A stretch of 64,000 nucleotides of DNA from Shimwellia blattae DSM 4481 = NBRC 105725 (lineage in GTDB: Bacteria > Pseudomonadota > Gammaproteobacteria > Enterobacterales > Enterobacteriaceae): the NCBI RefSeq assembly GCF_000262305.1, contig NC_017910.1, forward strand, positions 1,674,001-1,738,000, read 5' to 3'. Shown in pieces: positions 25,196-34,206 of this stretch. The notes under the pieces were generated by a model that ran no database searches, was not told the DNA's origin, and worked only from the letters and a program-made list of their open reading frames with translations. The position numbers and the translations under genes were made by a program. The stretch's first letter is position 1, and each line of letters opens with the position of its first letter.

Positions 25196-25942
25196 TCAGG
25201 CAGAAACAATGTCCAGCCGCGCATAACGGGCAGTTAACTGCTGGCGTAGTGCCTGGCTTAGCCCGTTGTCGGTTATCACCCGCGTCAGGGCGCTGTCCGG
25301 GCCCAGAGGGTAGGGGTGCAGCTGGTTAAATTTGGAACTGTCCGTTAACACAATCCCCTGTGCGCCGTTTTCCAGCACGCTGTTGACCACCTCGGCACGC
25401 ATCATATCCCGGCCGGTAAATCCGCTGGCGGGCTGCCAGCCATCAATGCCGATAAACGCCCGGGTAAAGTGGATCTGCTGTAAAAACTGGCGGGTGAGCG
25501 GCCCGACCATACTCTCACTTTTTTTCTGGTAGATACCGCCGGGTAAGATAACCTCACAGGGGGTGTCTTTCAGCAGGTGGGCGATATAACAGCTGACCGT
25601 CACCAGGGTGATTTTTTTCTGCTCAGCCAGGGTGCGGGCCAGCAGCGCATTACAGCTGCCGTTTTCAATAAACACCGTTTCACCATCTGCCACCAGGCTT
25701 GCGGCATACTCCGCCAGGCGCTGCTTGAGCGGGTAGTTATCCATCATCCGGGTGCCCACATCATCGCTTTCCAGCCCCAGAGCATAGCCGTGGGCGCGGC
25801 GCAAAAAATTCTGCTTTTCCAGCAAATTGAGATCCTGGCGAATGGTCACCTCAGACACCCCGGTGAGTTTCGCCAGCTCTACCACGCTCATCCGGCCGCG
25901 ATCAGTGACCAGCTGTAAAATAATCTGTTGTCTCGAATTCAT
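25196..25942 (-). CDS. yciT: DeoR-family regulator YciT
   Basis: 248 residues, closely similar to E. coli YciT. The N-terminal DeoR winged HTH (about 6-57; MSVVELAKLTGVSEVTIRQDLNLLEKQNFLRRAHG) precedes the sugar-phosphate-sensing DeoR C-domain (VFIENGSCNALLARTL, FIGIDGWQPASGFTGRD, LTDSSKF). In E. coli it is a stand-alone gene next to osmB. Here it lies 45 bases downstream of pflF on the same strand, so it may be the last gene of a pflE-pflF-yciT transcript and may control that locus (inference). Confidence 0.94.
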   Translation of the reverse strand: MNSRQQIILQLVTDRGRMSVVELAKLTGVSEVTIRQDLNLLEKQNFLRRAHGYALGLESDDVGTRMMDNYPLKQRLAEYAASLVADGETVFIENGSCNALLARTLAEQKKITLVTVSCYIAHLLKDTPCEVILPGGIYQKKSESMVGPLTRQFLQQIHFTRAFIGIDGWQPASGFTGRDMMRAEVVNSVLENGAQGIVLTDSSKFNQLHPYPLGPDSALTRVITDNGLSQALRQQLTARYARLDIVSA

Positions 25943-25987
25943 AGGGGCCTGTTTATCAGGCGGTGGCCGGGGCCACCGCCCTGTCAG

Positions 25988-28420
25988 TTAAAGCGTATGC
26001 TCAGTGCGGGCAATAATATCATTCTGAGCATCCGGCGATAAGGCCGTAAAGAAGGCGGAATACCCCGCCACCCGCACCACCAGATCCCGGTACTGATCCG
26101 GGTGGCGCTGGGCTGCCAGCAGCGTCTCCCGGGAGACAATATTGTACTGCACATGCCAGCCCCGGTGAGCCTCAAAGAAGGTGCGCAGCATCGCCATCAG
26201 TTTGGCTTTGTCGCGCGGGTTTTCAAGGGTGTCCGGGTTGAGCTTCTGGTTGAGCAGCACACCGCCAAGAATACGCTCCGTGGGCAGTTTGCCGACGGAA
26301 TTGATAACCGCCGTCGGGCCCAGCCGGTCCGTACCGGATGCGGGGCTGGCCCCTTCTGCCAGCGGGGTGTGCGCTTTCCGGCCATCCGGTGTTGCCATGG
26401 TGGCGGCACCAAAAGGCACATTGGCGGAAATCGACGAGGTGCCCGCATAGTAGGTGCCCCCCAGGGGCCCACGGCCATAGCGGGTATTGTGGTATCGGGT
26501 AAGTTCGTCAATATAGCTCTGGTATGCCCGGCTCAGCAGCAGATCCACATCGTCATCATCGTTGCCGTACTTCGGCGCGCCGTTTATCAGGCGCTGGCGC
26601 AGCTGCTCCCCGGGTAAACCGTCAAAATCACCGGCCAGGGCCGCGGCCAGATCCTGCTGGGTTATCAGGCCCTGGTCGAAAACCAGTTTGCGCACGGCGG
26701 CCAGGCTGTTGCCCAGGTTGGCTATCCCTACCTGCAGGCCGGAAACCCAGTCATATTTCGCGCCCCCCTGTTTAATGCTCTTCCCGCGCTCAATACAGTC
26801 ATCCACCAGGGCTGAACAGAGAATGTCGTGGGCGTTCTCCTCCAGCACCGTGTCCACCACGCATTCGATCTCGATGGATTTGCGGGTGTAGTAGCGAATC
26901 TGGCGATCCCAGGCGGCTAACACCTCATCAAAATGGCCAAAGTTACCGGCAGACAGGGCCTGCGCCTGGGGCAGAAAGACGTTGCCGGTCGTGGCGTCCC
27001 GCCCGCCTTCCAGGGCCGCCAGCATCACCCGGGCAACGTTGATAAAACTCATCCCGGTGCAGCGATACCCCCATTTCCCGCCCACCGCAGTTTCGATACA
27101 GCCAATGGCCGCATAATCGAAGGCATCTTCCCGGCTGACACCCAGTTTAATAAACGCATCAATTACAATTTCATCATTATTAAACGCGGGCATACCAAAG
27201 CCGCAGCGGATCACCTGCACGCAGGCGGCGAGGAAATCATCCCCCATCCCCGCATGGTAGCGGACACTTAAATTGGGCTGGGTAGAGCGCAGGCGGCCGC
27301 AGGACTCAAGAATCGCCCAGGATAACGGGTTAACCGCATCGACCGGAACACCGTTACGCAGGGTCTGGCCGCCGATGGTCACGTTCTGGTACAGGGGGCT
27401 ACCGGCAGAGGCTTTGGAATGGGAGCCGGAGCGGATTTTATTGACCTCCAGCAGCTTCAGCCAGCAGCTTTCCAGCAGCTCAATGGCCTGCTCCCGGGTC
27501 AGGGTCGCCTCCAGCTCAACATCGCGGCGATACCAGGGGTAGAGATACTGATCCAGCCGCCCAAAGGAGACCGAGTGCCCGTTAGATTCTATCTGGAGCG
27601 TCAGCTGCACGAAGTAACAGAGCTGCAGCGCCTGCCAGAAGGTTTGCGGGGGCTGGTGGGCAATCTGTTCACAGTTGGCGGCAATGGTCAGCAGCTCTGC
27701 GCGGCGGGTTTCCCGGGGCTCCCGGGCGGCCATCTGCCGGGCCAGGGCCCCGTAGCGCAGAATATGCCCGCTCAGGGCGTTAAGGGTGATATCAATGGCG
27801 TTCAGAAACTGCGCCTTGTGGAGATCGCCCTGGTCAGTCAGCTGTAGCCGCGACTGGCGTTCGGCCACTTTTTCCCGCAGACCGGCAAGCCCCTTTTCCA
27901 GTAACAGGGGGAAGTTCACCGCCAGGTGTGCATCCCCGGAGGTCATATTGCCTTCGGCTTTGATTATCCCGCTGGCCAGCAGCGATTTTTGCTCTTCGGT
28001 AAACATGCCGTAGCAGCGGTCCTGCACGGTTTGCCCGCGCCACCAGGGGCAAATCTGGTGGATCACGGCTTTATCCTGCTCGGTGACGGAAAACCCCGCC
28101 CCGGGGCGATCGCCCAGCTCGTCAATTTCGTGCTCGATCCAGCTGACCGTATACTCAGGAAACAGCGGCGCGCCGCGCACATGGCTTGCCTGGTTACCCA
28201 CGATAAGCTCGTCGTGCTTGATCCAGATAGTGCGCGCGGCCAGGTGGTGGGCCAGCGCCAGGGCCCGGCGCACCGGCAGAGGCTTATCCTGGTGGGCCTG
28301 GTATATTTCCGTGTAATGCCGCGCCCGCTCAGTACACACCGGCGGTTTAACAATATGGATAAGCGCCTGCTTATGGGCACTTATCCGTGGGCTGAGGTAG
28401 TCCAGGTTCAGTTCAGTCAT
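25988..28420 (-). CDS. pflF: Glycyl radical enzyme PflF (YbiW)
   Basis: 810 residues, the exact length of E. coli YbiW and highly similar. It belongs to the pyruvate formate-lyase / diol dehydratase-like radical family. The active-site cysteine is Cys441 in YAAIGCIETAV, and the C-terminal glycyl-radical loop is VRVAGYSAFFTAL (Gly786). A single GCIE cysteine, not the CC pair of PflB, argues for a dehydratase- or lyase-like reaction rather than true pyruvate formate-lyase; the substrate is unknown. It follows pflE with a 4-base gap. It needs anaerobic conditions, which agrees with an FNR-like box upstream of the pair. Confidence 0.95.
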   Translation of the reverse strand: MTELNLDYLSPRISAHKQALIHIVKPPVCTERARHYTEIYQAHQDKPLPVRRALALAHHLAARTIWIKHDELIVGNQASHVRGAPLFPEYTVSWIEHEIDELGDRPGAGFSVTEQDKAVIHQICPWWRGQTVQDRCYGMFTEEQKSLLASGIIKAEGNMTSGDAHLAVNFPLLLEKGLAGLREKVAERQSRLQLTDQGDLHKAQFLNAIDITLNALSGHILRYGALARQMAAREPRETRRAELLTIAANCEQIAHQPPQTFWQALQLCYFVQLTLQIESNGHSVSFGRLDQYLYPWYRRDVELEATLTREQAIELLESCWLKLLEVNKIRSGSHSKASAGSPLYQNVTIGGQTLRNGVPVDAVNPLSWAILESCGRLRSTQPNLSVRYHAGMGDDFLAACVQVIRCGFGMPAFNNDEIVIDAFIKLGVSREDAFDYAAIGCIETAVGGKWGYRCTGMSFINVARVMLAALEGGRDATTGNVFLPQAQALSAGNFGHFDEVLAAWDRQIRYYTRKSIEIECVVDTVLEENAHDILCSALVDDCIERGKSIKQGGAKYDWVSGLQVGIANLGNSLAAVRKLVFDQGLITQQDLAAALAGDFDGLPGEQLRQRLINGAPKYGNDDDDVDLLLSRAYQSYIDELTRYHNTRYGRGPLGGTYYAGTSSISANVPFGAATMATPDGRKAHTPLAEGASPASGTDRLGPTAVINSVGKLPTERILGGVLLNQKLNPDTLENPRDKAKLMAMLRTFFEAHRGWHVQYNIVSRETLLAAQRHPDQYRDLVVRVAGYSAFFTALSPDAQNDIIARTEHTL

Positions 28421-28424
28421 CGTG

Positions 28425-29324
28425 TTATCCTCTAATCCAGGCGGTCATGCCTTTCTGGTCAGCATACTGGCAGGCAAAATCCAGCAGTGCCGGGGCGTCC
28501 AGTGGGGTCGTGGGGGCCAGGTAGGGCTGGCCGAGCATCTGATATTTACCGATGCCCAGGGTGTGGTAAGGCAGAAAATGAATCTCTTTTGCGCCCAGGG
28601 TATCGGCGGCAAAGTCAGTTATCTGGCGGATGGCATCGGGGCTGGCGTTAAACTGGTCAATCAGCGGCACCCGGATCACCAGCGGAATATTCCGTGCCGC
28701 CAGGCGGCGAAAGTTATCCATCACCCGCTGTGCGCTGCCGCCGGTCCACTGCTTCATGGCCCGGGGATCAACATGCTTCAGATCCGCCAGCAGCAGATCC
28801 AGGTTATCCAGCGACGGGGCAATATATTTCCAGGGAACGTGCAGGCAGCTCTCTGCGGCGGTGTGGATCCCGGCGGCTTTGCTGCGCGCCAGGATCTCTG
28901 CCGCAAGTGCGGGCTGCATAAAGGGCTCACCGCCGGATAAGGTGACACCGCCGCCGCTGCGGTCATAGAAGGGCTTGTCGCGCAGCACCGCGGCCATAAT
29001 GTCATCAACCGGGCGCGGCTCGCCGCAAACCACCAGTGCACCGGTCGGGCAGCATGTCTGTAAATTATCAAGATCCCGCTCACTCAGCGCCGCCCGGTGG
29101 ATAACCGGCAGCGGGCCATCCCGGCGGATGGCGTGGGGGCAGGTGTCGGCACAAAGCCGGCAGCCCTCAAGGCACAGGCGCGCGTCAAACAGCACGTCGC
29201 GGCCCGGGTTGCGGCTTTCCGGGTTCTGGCACCAGCGGCAGGCCAGCGGGCAGCCTTTTAAAAAGACCACCGTGCGGATCCCCGGACCATCATGTGTTGA
29301 GTAGCGTTGCAGGTTGAACAGCAT
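28425..29324 (-). CDS. pflE: Glycyl-radical enzyme activase PflE (YbiY)
   Basis: 299 residues (E. coli YbiY 308). A radical SAM enzyme that installs the glycyl radical on PflF. The SAM cluster motif CPLACRWC is at Cys25, Cys29 and Cys32. A ferredoxin-like insert (CLEGCRLCADTCP and CCPTGAL) would bind extra [4Fe-4S] clusters, as in YbiY-type activases. SGGGVTLSGGEPFMQP is the glycine-rich SAM motif. It is the first gene of the minus-strand arm, divergent from fsaA. Confidence 0.94.
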   Translation of the reverse strand: MLFNLQRYSTHDGPGIRTVVFLKGCPLACRWCQNPESRNPGRDVLFDARLCLEGCRLCADTCPHAIRRDGPLPVIHRAALSERDLDNLQTCCPTGALVVCGEPRPVDDIMAAVLRDKPFYDRSGGGVTLSGGEPFMQPALAAEILARSKAAGIHTAAESCLHVPWKYIAPSLDNLDLLLADLKHVDPRAMKQWTGGSAQRVMDNFRRLAARNIPLVIRVPLIDQFNASPDAIRQITDFAADTLGAKEIHFLPYHTLGIGKYQMLGQPYLAPTTPLDAPALLDFACQYADQKGMTAWIRG

Positions 29325-29362
29325 CTGGCCTCCGGGTGGTGTGTTTCTTTTGAAGATTAAAT

Positions 29363-29380
29363 AACTTTCGAATGAAAGTT
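29363..29380. promoter_or_regulatory. DeoR-type palindrome in the pflE-fsaA divergent region
   Basis: AACTTTC-GAAT-GAAAGTT is a perfect 7-bp inverted repeat. TTTCG/GAAA-type half-sites are typical of DeoR-family operators. It lies between the two divergent starts (29324 and 29461), and a DeoR-family gene, yciT, is at the end of one arm. That YciT binds here is inference. Confidence 0.55.
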
Positions 29381-29383
29381 TTA

Positions 29384-29397
29384 TTGACCTTAATCAA
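29384..29397. promoter_or_regulatory. FNR-like box in the pflE-fsaA divergent region
   Basis: TTGAC-CTTA-ATCAA matches the FNR consensus TTGAT-N4-ATCAA at nine of ten positions. Anaerobic activation would suit an oxygen-sensitive glycyl radical enzyme. Confidence 0.55.
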
Positions 29398-29460
29398 CGG
29401 TCAGCACCGGGGCGTGGCTATGATAACCACACTGTGATCGTCACCATGAGGAAGAGAACG

Positions 29461-30123
29461 ATGGAGCTCTATTTAGATACGGCCGATGTTGCCGCTGTAA
29501 AACAGTACGCGCGGATCCTTCCGCTACACGGGGTGACGACCAACCCGTCGATTGTGGCGCAGTCCGGGGTGCCCCTGTGGGACCTGCTGCCCGCACTGCT
29601 GGAGGCGCTGGGCGGATCCGGGCGGCTATTTGCCCAGGTGCTGGCTACCCGGGCCGGGGAGATGGTCAGTGAAGGCCAGCGCCTGGCGGAGCGGGTGCCG
29701 GGGCTGGTGGTCAAGGTGCCGGTCACCGCCGAAGGGCTGGTGGCTATCCGGCAGTTACGCGCGCTGGATATTCCGGTGCTGGGGACGGCGGTATATGGCG
29801 CGGCCCAGGGGTTACTGGCGGCGCTGGCCGGGGCCGGTTACGTGGCGCCTTATGTGAACCGCCTGGATGCCCAGGGCGGGGATGGCATCGCCCTGGTGAG
29901 CGATTTGCAACAACTGCTGACCCTGCACGCCCCCCGGACCCGGGTGCTGGCGGCCAGTTTTCGCACCCCCCACCAGGTGTTGTCGTGCTTATTAGCCGGG
30001 TGTGAGTCCGTAACGCTGCCGCTGGATGTCGCCGGGCAGTTACTGAACACCCCGGCGGTGTGTGCTGCGGTTGAGAAGTTCACGGCCGACTGGCAGGGGG
30101 CCTTTGGCCGCACCACGCTGTAG
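29461..30123 (+). CDS. fsaA: Fructose-6-phosphate aldolase
   Basis: 220 residues, the E. coli FsaA length. A transaldolase-like TIM-barrel enzyme that cleaves fructose 6-phosphate to dihydroxyacetone and glyceraldehyde 3-phosphate. The Schiff-base lysine is Lys85 in LVVKVPVTAEG; the N-terminus MELYLDTADV and GVTTNPSIV are typical. The ATG at 29461 is chosen, with GAGGAAGAG just upstream; the in-frame extension to 29434 is not conserved. In E. coli fsaA is likewise divergent from ybiY-ybiW, so this is a conserved module in a different place. Confidence 0.95.
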   Translation: MELYLDTADVAAVKQYARILPLHGVTTNPSIVAQSGVPLWDLLPALLEALGGSGRLFAQVLATRAGEMVSEGQRLAERVPGLVVKVPVTAEGLVAIRQLRALDIPVLGTAVYGAAQGLLAALAGAGYVAPYVNRLDAQGGDGIALVSDLQQLLTLHAPRTRVLAASFRTPHQVLSCLLAGCESVTLPLDVAGQLLNTPAVCAAVEKFTADWQGAFGRTTL

Positions 30124-30129
30124 GGAAGG

Positions 30130-30312
30130 TCAGATCTCCCAGGGGGAGGGGGTGTTGCCCGGGGTATTTTGCCCGGGCTCATGGCTGAGCGCCTGTAATT
30201 CGGCTTTCAGGATCTCAAGATTATTAATGGCAGAGGCGTAATCCCCGGCAACCAGAATATCCAGCACGGTATCAATCCGCTGTGTCAGTTGGGTAAGATT
30301 AATATCGGTCAT
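30130..30312 (-). CDS. yciZ: UPF0509 small protein YciZ
   Basis: 60 residues. The core TQRIDTVLDILVAGDYASAI and NLEILKAEL and the C-terminal PWEI are those of E. coli YciZ, of unknown function. The ATG at 30312 gives the family length; the ORF continues upstream to 30390 without similarity. It follows pdeR on the same strand, as in E. coli, and is convergent with fsaA. Confidence 0.9.
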   Translation of the reverse strand: MTDINLTQLTQRIDTVLDILVAGDYASAINNLEILKAELQALSHEPGQNTPGNTPSPWEI

Positions 30313-30394
30313 TACTGTTAGTGGCTCCTGTTGGTCATTATGACCTGATAATGCAGGAATCTGGCGTAAAAGAGAATCACCTTGCCGCACGCTT

Positions 30395-32041
30395 TTACGC
30401 CATCATCGGCAGGGGGGACGGGCGGCTTTTCCCCCGGCGGGTATTGTCTTCAAGCCAGCGCTCCAGATCCTCTGCGGGCATCGGCCGGGCGAATAAAAAC
30501 CCCTGGCGCTGCTCAATCCCGCAGGCGGTAATAAAGTTATCCTCTTCGGGGGTTTCGACACCTTCGGCAATAATTTCCATCTCCAGCACGTGCGCCATCG
30601 CCACAATTGCCTGTACCAGCGACTGGGTAGACGGGTAGCGATGCACATCCCGGACAAAACTTTTATCCAGCTTGACTGCGTTAATCGGGAAGTGAACCAG
30701 CTGAGACAGGGAGGAATAACCGGTGCCGAAGTCATCAAGGTGGATCCTGGCCCCGAGGTGGCGAAAGGCGCGGATCATGGTGCGGGCCTGGTGTTGATCC
30801 GGCGCCAGGCAGCTTTCTGTCAGCTCAATATCCAGCGGGCTGCGGCTGAAGTTCAGCTGGCGCAACCGGGCCTTGTGGGCCAGAAACAGCTCGCCGTCGC
30901 ACAGCTGCAAGGGGGAGAGGTTAACCGCCACCCGCAGATGAATGCCGTTATCGCGCCAGCGGGCGGCTTGCTGTAGCGCCTGCTCCATCACCCAGCGGCC
31001 AATGGCGATAATCTGCCCGGTGGATTCGGCAAAGTGAATAAATTTTGCCGGGGAGATCATCCCGCGCCCGGGCGAGCGCCAGCGCAGCAGGGCCTCCACA
31101 TCGCTTACGCTGCCGTCGGCGTTAATCTTGGGCTGGTAGTGGATCTCCAGCTCCGAAGACGGCAGCGCCCGGGCGAGGTAGTTATCCAGCCACAGGTAAT
31201 CAAAGACCTGGGCATTAATGTCCGGGCTGTACAGGCAATGGCGGTTGCTACTGCGCCGCGCGGTGTCGAGTGCGGCACTGGCGTTGCGAATCAGGCGCAG
31301 GCTGTCCCTGCCGTGAAACGGGGCGATAGCCATACCCACCGCGACAATGGATTTGTTGTCCGGCAGATCGAGGTTGAGGATCCGTTTTGCCAGCACCGTC
31401 AGGCGGCGTGCGGAGGCCGGTACACAGGAGAGCCACATCTGCCCGTGGTGGGTCAGGATCATCTGCTGGCCGCTGAGCAGCAGCCGGTTGATGCGTGATT
31501 TGATGCGCGCCATTGCGTCGTCCGGGGCGGCAATCTCCACCACCATCAGCGCCACCTGTTTACTGGCTGACTGCATCATAATGTGCTGAATATGGCGCGA
31601 TACCACCTGCGGGAGCAGCGGGGCGCAGTTTACCGGCGTTGACTGAAGTGCCGTGGTGGTGATGCTGCGCTTATCGGTAATTTCCATCCCGGAGCAGACC
31701 AGATAGCTCTCCGGCTGACCATCGGGGTGGTGAATAAACGTGGTGCGAAACAGGATCTGGTGCTGGCGGTGGGCGGTCTGTACCCGGACTTCTGTATTCA
31801 GGGCGCCGTCCTGGTAACGAAAACCGTGGATGGTGGCCCAGACACCGCTACTGGCCTGGCGATGCATAAACAGGCGAAAGGCGTTCTGGCCGATAACATC
31901 CGATTCGGTGAGCCCGGTGACCTCTTCACAGATCTTGTTAAAGCGCTGAATATTACCGTGGTGATCGAGGATAAGAATCGCATTCTCACCATTTTCTGGC
32001 AGTTGTTCAAAAAGCGAGAGTGCCGCAGAAAGTCCCTTCAT
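30395..32041 (-). CDS. pdeR: Cyclic-di-GMP phosphodiesterase PdeR-like, shortened, degenerate GGDEF
   Basis: 548 residues against about 661 in E. coli. It aligns from the PAS domain (ENAILILDHHGNIQRFNKI, VIGQNAFRLFMHR) onward, so the first ~110 residues are missing. An in-frame stop lies ten codons upstream and AAGG six bases before the ATG, so the short start is real in this sequence. The GGDEF domain (about 130-275) lacks its N-terminal half, and the signature is replaced by THHGQMWL. The EAL domain keeps EALLRW, NLSPLQL, ELTES, DDFGTGYSSL, KLDKSFV, EGVET and RQGFLFARPM, so hydrolysis of c-di-GMP is likely. In E. coli PdeR restrains the DgcM/MlrA curli pathway. Confidence 0.88.
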   Translation of the reverse strand: MKGLSAALSLFEQLPENGENAILILDHHGNIQRFNKICEEVTGLTESDVIGQNAFRLFMHRQASSGVWATIHGFRYQDGALNTEVRVQTAHRQHQILFRTTFIHHPDGQPESYLVCSGMEITDKRSITTTALQSTPVNCAPLLPQVVSRHIQHIMMQSASKQVALMVVEIAAPDDAMARIKSRINRLLLSGQQMILTHHGQMWLSCVPASARRLTVLAKRILNLDLPDNKSIVAVGMAIAPFHGRDSLRLIRNASAALDTARRSSNRHCLYSPDINAQVFDYLWLDNYLARALPSSELEIHYQPKINADGSVSDVEALLRWRSPGRGMISPAKFIHFAESTGQIIAIGRWVMEQALQQAARWRDNGIHLRVAVNLSPLQLCDGELFLAHKARLRQLNFSRSPLDIELTESCLAPDQHQARTMIRAFRHLGARIHLDDFGTGYSSLSQLVHFPINAVKLDKSFVRDVHRYPSTQSLVQAIVAMAHVLEMEIIAEGVETPEEDNFITACGIEQRQGFLFARPMPAEDLERWLEDNTRRGKSRPSPLPMMA

Positions 32042-32138
32042 AGCGTACCTTAGCCGAAAAACGCAGAGTCATGTGCAGGGATAAGACCATACTCACGGGG
32101 ACAGGGGAATAATGCAAAATGCTGAATGGGGGCTAAGC

Positions 32139-32167
32139 AGAAAACGACGGCACGAATGTGCCGTCGT
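32139..32167 (-). terminator. rnb terminator
   Basis: ACGACGGCAC-GAAT-GTGCCGTCGT, a 10-bp stem with a 4-base loop, is followed on the minus strand by TTTTC. It lies 12 bases beyond the rnb stop and separates rnb from pdeR. Confidence 0.8.
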
Positions 32168-32178
32168 CAGGGGCCGGA

Positions 32179-34110
32179 TCAGGCCGGTCGGGCGATAACG
32201 CTGCGCGTTTCCATACGTACTTCGGCAATGGTCACATCAATCACATCGGTGACTTTGCAGAACAGCTCGCCTTTGATCTGTATGGTGCCGTTTTCCTGGC
32301 TGATGACCAGCTCGTCGCGTACCGGGTGGATAAACGGTGCCGGAATAAACGCCACGGCGCCATTATCGACCAGCCGCACGCGCATGCCGCCACGGCTGAC
32401 ATCGATAATCTCTGCGGCGAAACGGGTATCCGTACCGGCTTTATCTTTCAGGAAGCGGGCATACAGCCAGTCGCCCACGTCACGCTCCGCCATACGGTTA
32501 AGGCGGCGGCGTTCAGACATCTGCACGGTGACTTCAGTATCCGGGCGCTGGGCGGTTTCTGATTTGATAATCGCTTTCAGCAGGCGGTGGTTGATCATAT
32601 CGCCATATTTACGGATAGGTGAGGTCCAGGTGGCGTAGGCTTCCAGGCCAAGGCCAAAGTGAGGGCCCGGCTCGGTGCTGATCTCCGCAAAGGACTGGTA
32701 GCGGCGGATGCGGCTGTCAAGGAAGCCGGTGGGCTGGGCGTCCAGCTCGCGGCGCAGCTTACAAAAGCCTGCCAGGGTCAGCACTTCCTGGGGGTCTACG
32801 TCCATACCGTGGCTTTGCAGCATGGTGCTGAGCTGTTCAATGTTGGCCGGATCAAACCCGGTATGTACGTTGTAGATACCAAAGCCCAGCTTGTCGCGCA
32901 GCACCAGGGCCGCACAGACGTTAGCGGCGATCATCGCCTCTTCAACAATCCGGTTGGCAATGCGGCGCGGCTCGGCAACGATGTCCAGCACTTCGCCTTT
33001 CTCACCGAGGATAAACCGGTAGTCCGGGCGGTCCTTAAACACCAGCGCGTGGGTCTGGCGCCACTGGGCACGGCGCTGGCAGAGGGTCTCCAGCAGGCGA
33101 ATCTGACCGGCGATGGCGTCGTTCTCCGGCGACCATTCACCGCGGCCTTCCAGCCAGTCAGAGACATTGTCATAGGCCAGTTTGCCTTTGGACTCGATAG
33201 TGGCGGCAAAGAACTGGATATCATCACCAATACTGCCGTCTGCGGCGATGGTCATGCGGCAGGCCAGGACCGGGCGGGGCTCACCGGCGCGCAGGGAGCA
33301 GAGATCGTCAGACAGCTCCCGGGGCAGCATCGGGATATTAAAGCCCGGCAGGTAGTTGGTAAACGCGCGGATACGGGCGGCATTGTCCAGTTTGCTGCCC
33401 GGTGCAATCCAGGCGGTAGGATCGGCAATGGCGACCAGCAGGCGGATATCGCCGTTTTCGGCCATTTCGGCGTACAGCGCATCGTCCATATCTTCGGTGC
33501 TGGCGCTGTCGATGGTGACAAAGGTGACATCGCGGAGATCTTCACGCACCAGTCCTTCGTCAATAATATCGGTGGCAATACCATCCGGGGCTTCACGCTC
33601 CAGGTTATGGCGCGCCAGGGTGACCCACCAGGGGGCCAGATGGTCATCCCCGTAGGTGATAAATTGGGTCAGCTCGGCGTAGAAGCTGCGGTCACCCTTC
33701 AGCGGATGGCGGCGCATTTCGGCCACGGCCCAGTCACCGTCCACAAATTCGTGGCTCACATCCCGGCCCGGGCGGCAGAAGACGGCGTCTTTAATCAGCG
33801 GATGATCCGGCACAATCGACAGGCGATCGTCTTTTTTCTGCACCCGGCCGACAAAACGGGTCAGAAAGGGCTCTACCAGCTCTTCCGGCTCGGCGGTTTC
33901 ACGATCTTTGTCCGTATGGATAACCGCAATAACCCGGTCGCCATGCATGACTTTTTTCATCTGCGGCGGCGGAATAAAGTAACTTTTGGTGGCGTCGACC
34001 TCTAAAAAGCCGAACCCTTTTTCGGTTCCCTTGACCACCCCTTCTGCGCGGGGAGTCTGGGAGTGTAGCTGTTGTTTTAGCTGCGCAAGCAGCGGGTTGT
34101 CCTGAAGCAT
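32179..34110 (-). CDS. rnb: Exoribonuclease II
   Basis: 643 residues (E. coli 644). Processive 3'-5' RNA hydrolase. Domains in order: N-terminal cold-shock RNA-binding domains (about 1-190), the RNB catalytic domain with the acidic centre TIDSASTEDMDDALYAE, and a C-terminal S1 domain. The conserved SPIRKYGDMINHRLL is present. The start MLQDNPLLAQLKQQLH agrees with E. coli. Confidence 0.98.
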   Translation of the reverse strand: MLQDNPLLAQLKQQLHSQTPRAEGVVKGTEKGFGFLEVDATKSYFIPPPQMKKVMHGDRVIAVIHTDKDRETAEPEELVEPFLTRFVGRVQKKDDRLSIVPDHPLIKDAVFCRPGRDVSHEFVDGDWAVAEMRRHPLKGDRSFYAELTQFITYGDDHLAPWWVTLARHNLEREAPDGIATDIIDEGLVREDLRDVTFVTIDSASTEDMDDALYAEMAENGDIRLLVAIADPTAWIAPGSKLDNAARIRAFTNYLPGFNIPMLPRELSDDLCSLRAGEPRPVLACRMTIAADGSIGDDIQFFAATIESKGKLAYDNVSDWLEGRGEWSPENDAIAGQIRLLETLCQRRAQWRQTHALVFKDRPDYRFILGEKGEVLDIVAEPRRIANRIVEEAMIAANVCAALVLRDKLGFGIYNVHTGFDPANIEQLSTMLQSHGMDVDPQEVLTLAGFCKLRRELDAQPTGFLDSRIRRYQSFAEISTEPGPHFGLGLEAYATWTSPIRKYGDMINHRLLKAIIKSETAQRPDTEVTVQMSERRRLNRMAERDVGDWLYARFLKDKAGTDTRFAAEIIDVSRGGMRVRLVDNGAVAFIPAPFIHPVRDELVISQENGTIQIKGELFCKVTDVIDVTIAEVRMETRSVIARPA

Positions 34111-34206
34111 ATCGTTGAGTTTTAGTAGCCAAAAGAGCGGCTGACAGTTTTACGCGATTCCGCCCCATGCGGCAAGCGCTGTTTCTGATAAACCGCCGCC
34201 TGGCGC

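Noticed and set aside
25988..28420. Calling the 810-residue radical enzyme a pyruvate formate-lyase
   Set aside because: It has one GCIE cysteine rather than the adjacent cysteine pair of PflB, and closely resembles YbiW, whose reaction is not established.
32659..34005. 448-codon ORF on the plus strand opposite rnb
   Set aside because: It is wholly antisense to the well-conserved rnb gene. High GC at third codon positions suppresses stops on the opposite strand, and the translation has no recognisable domain.
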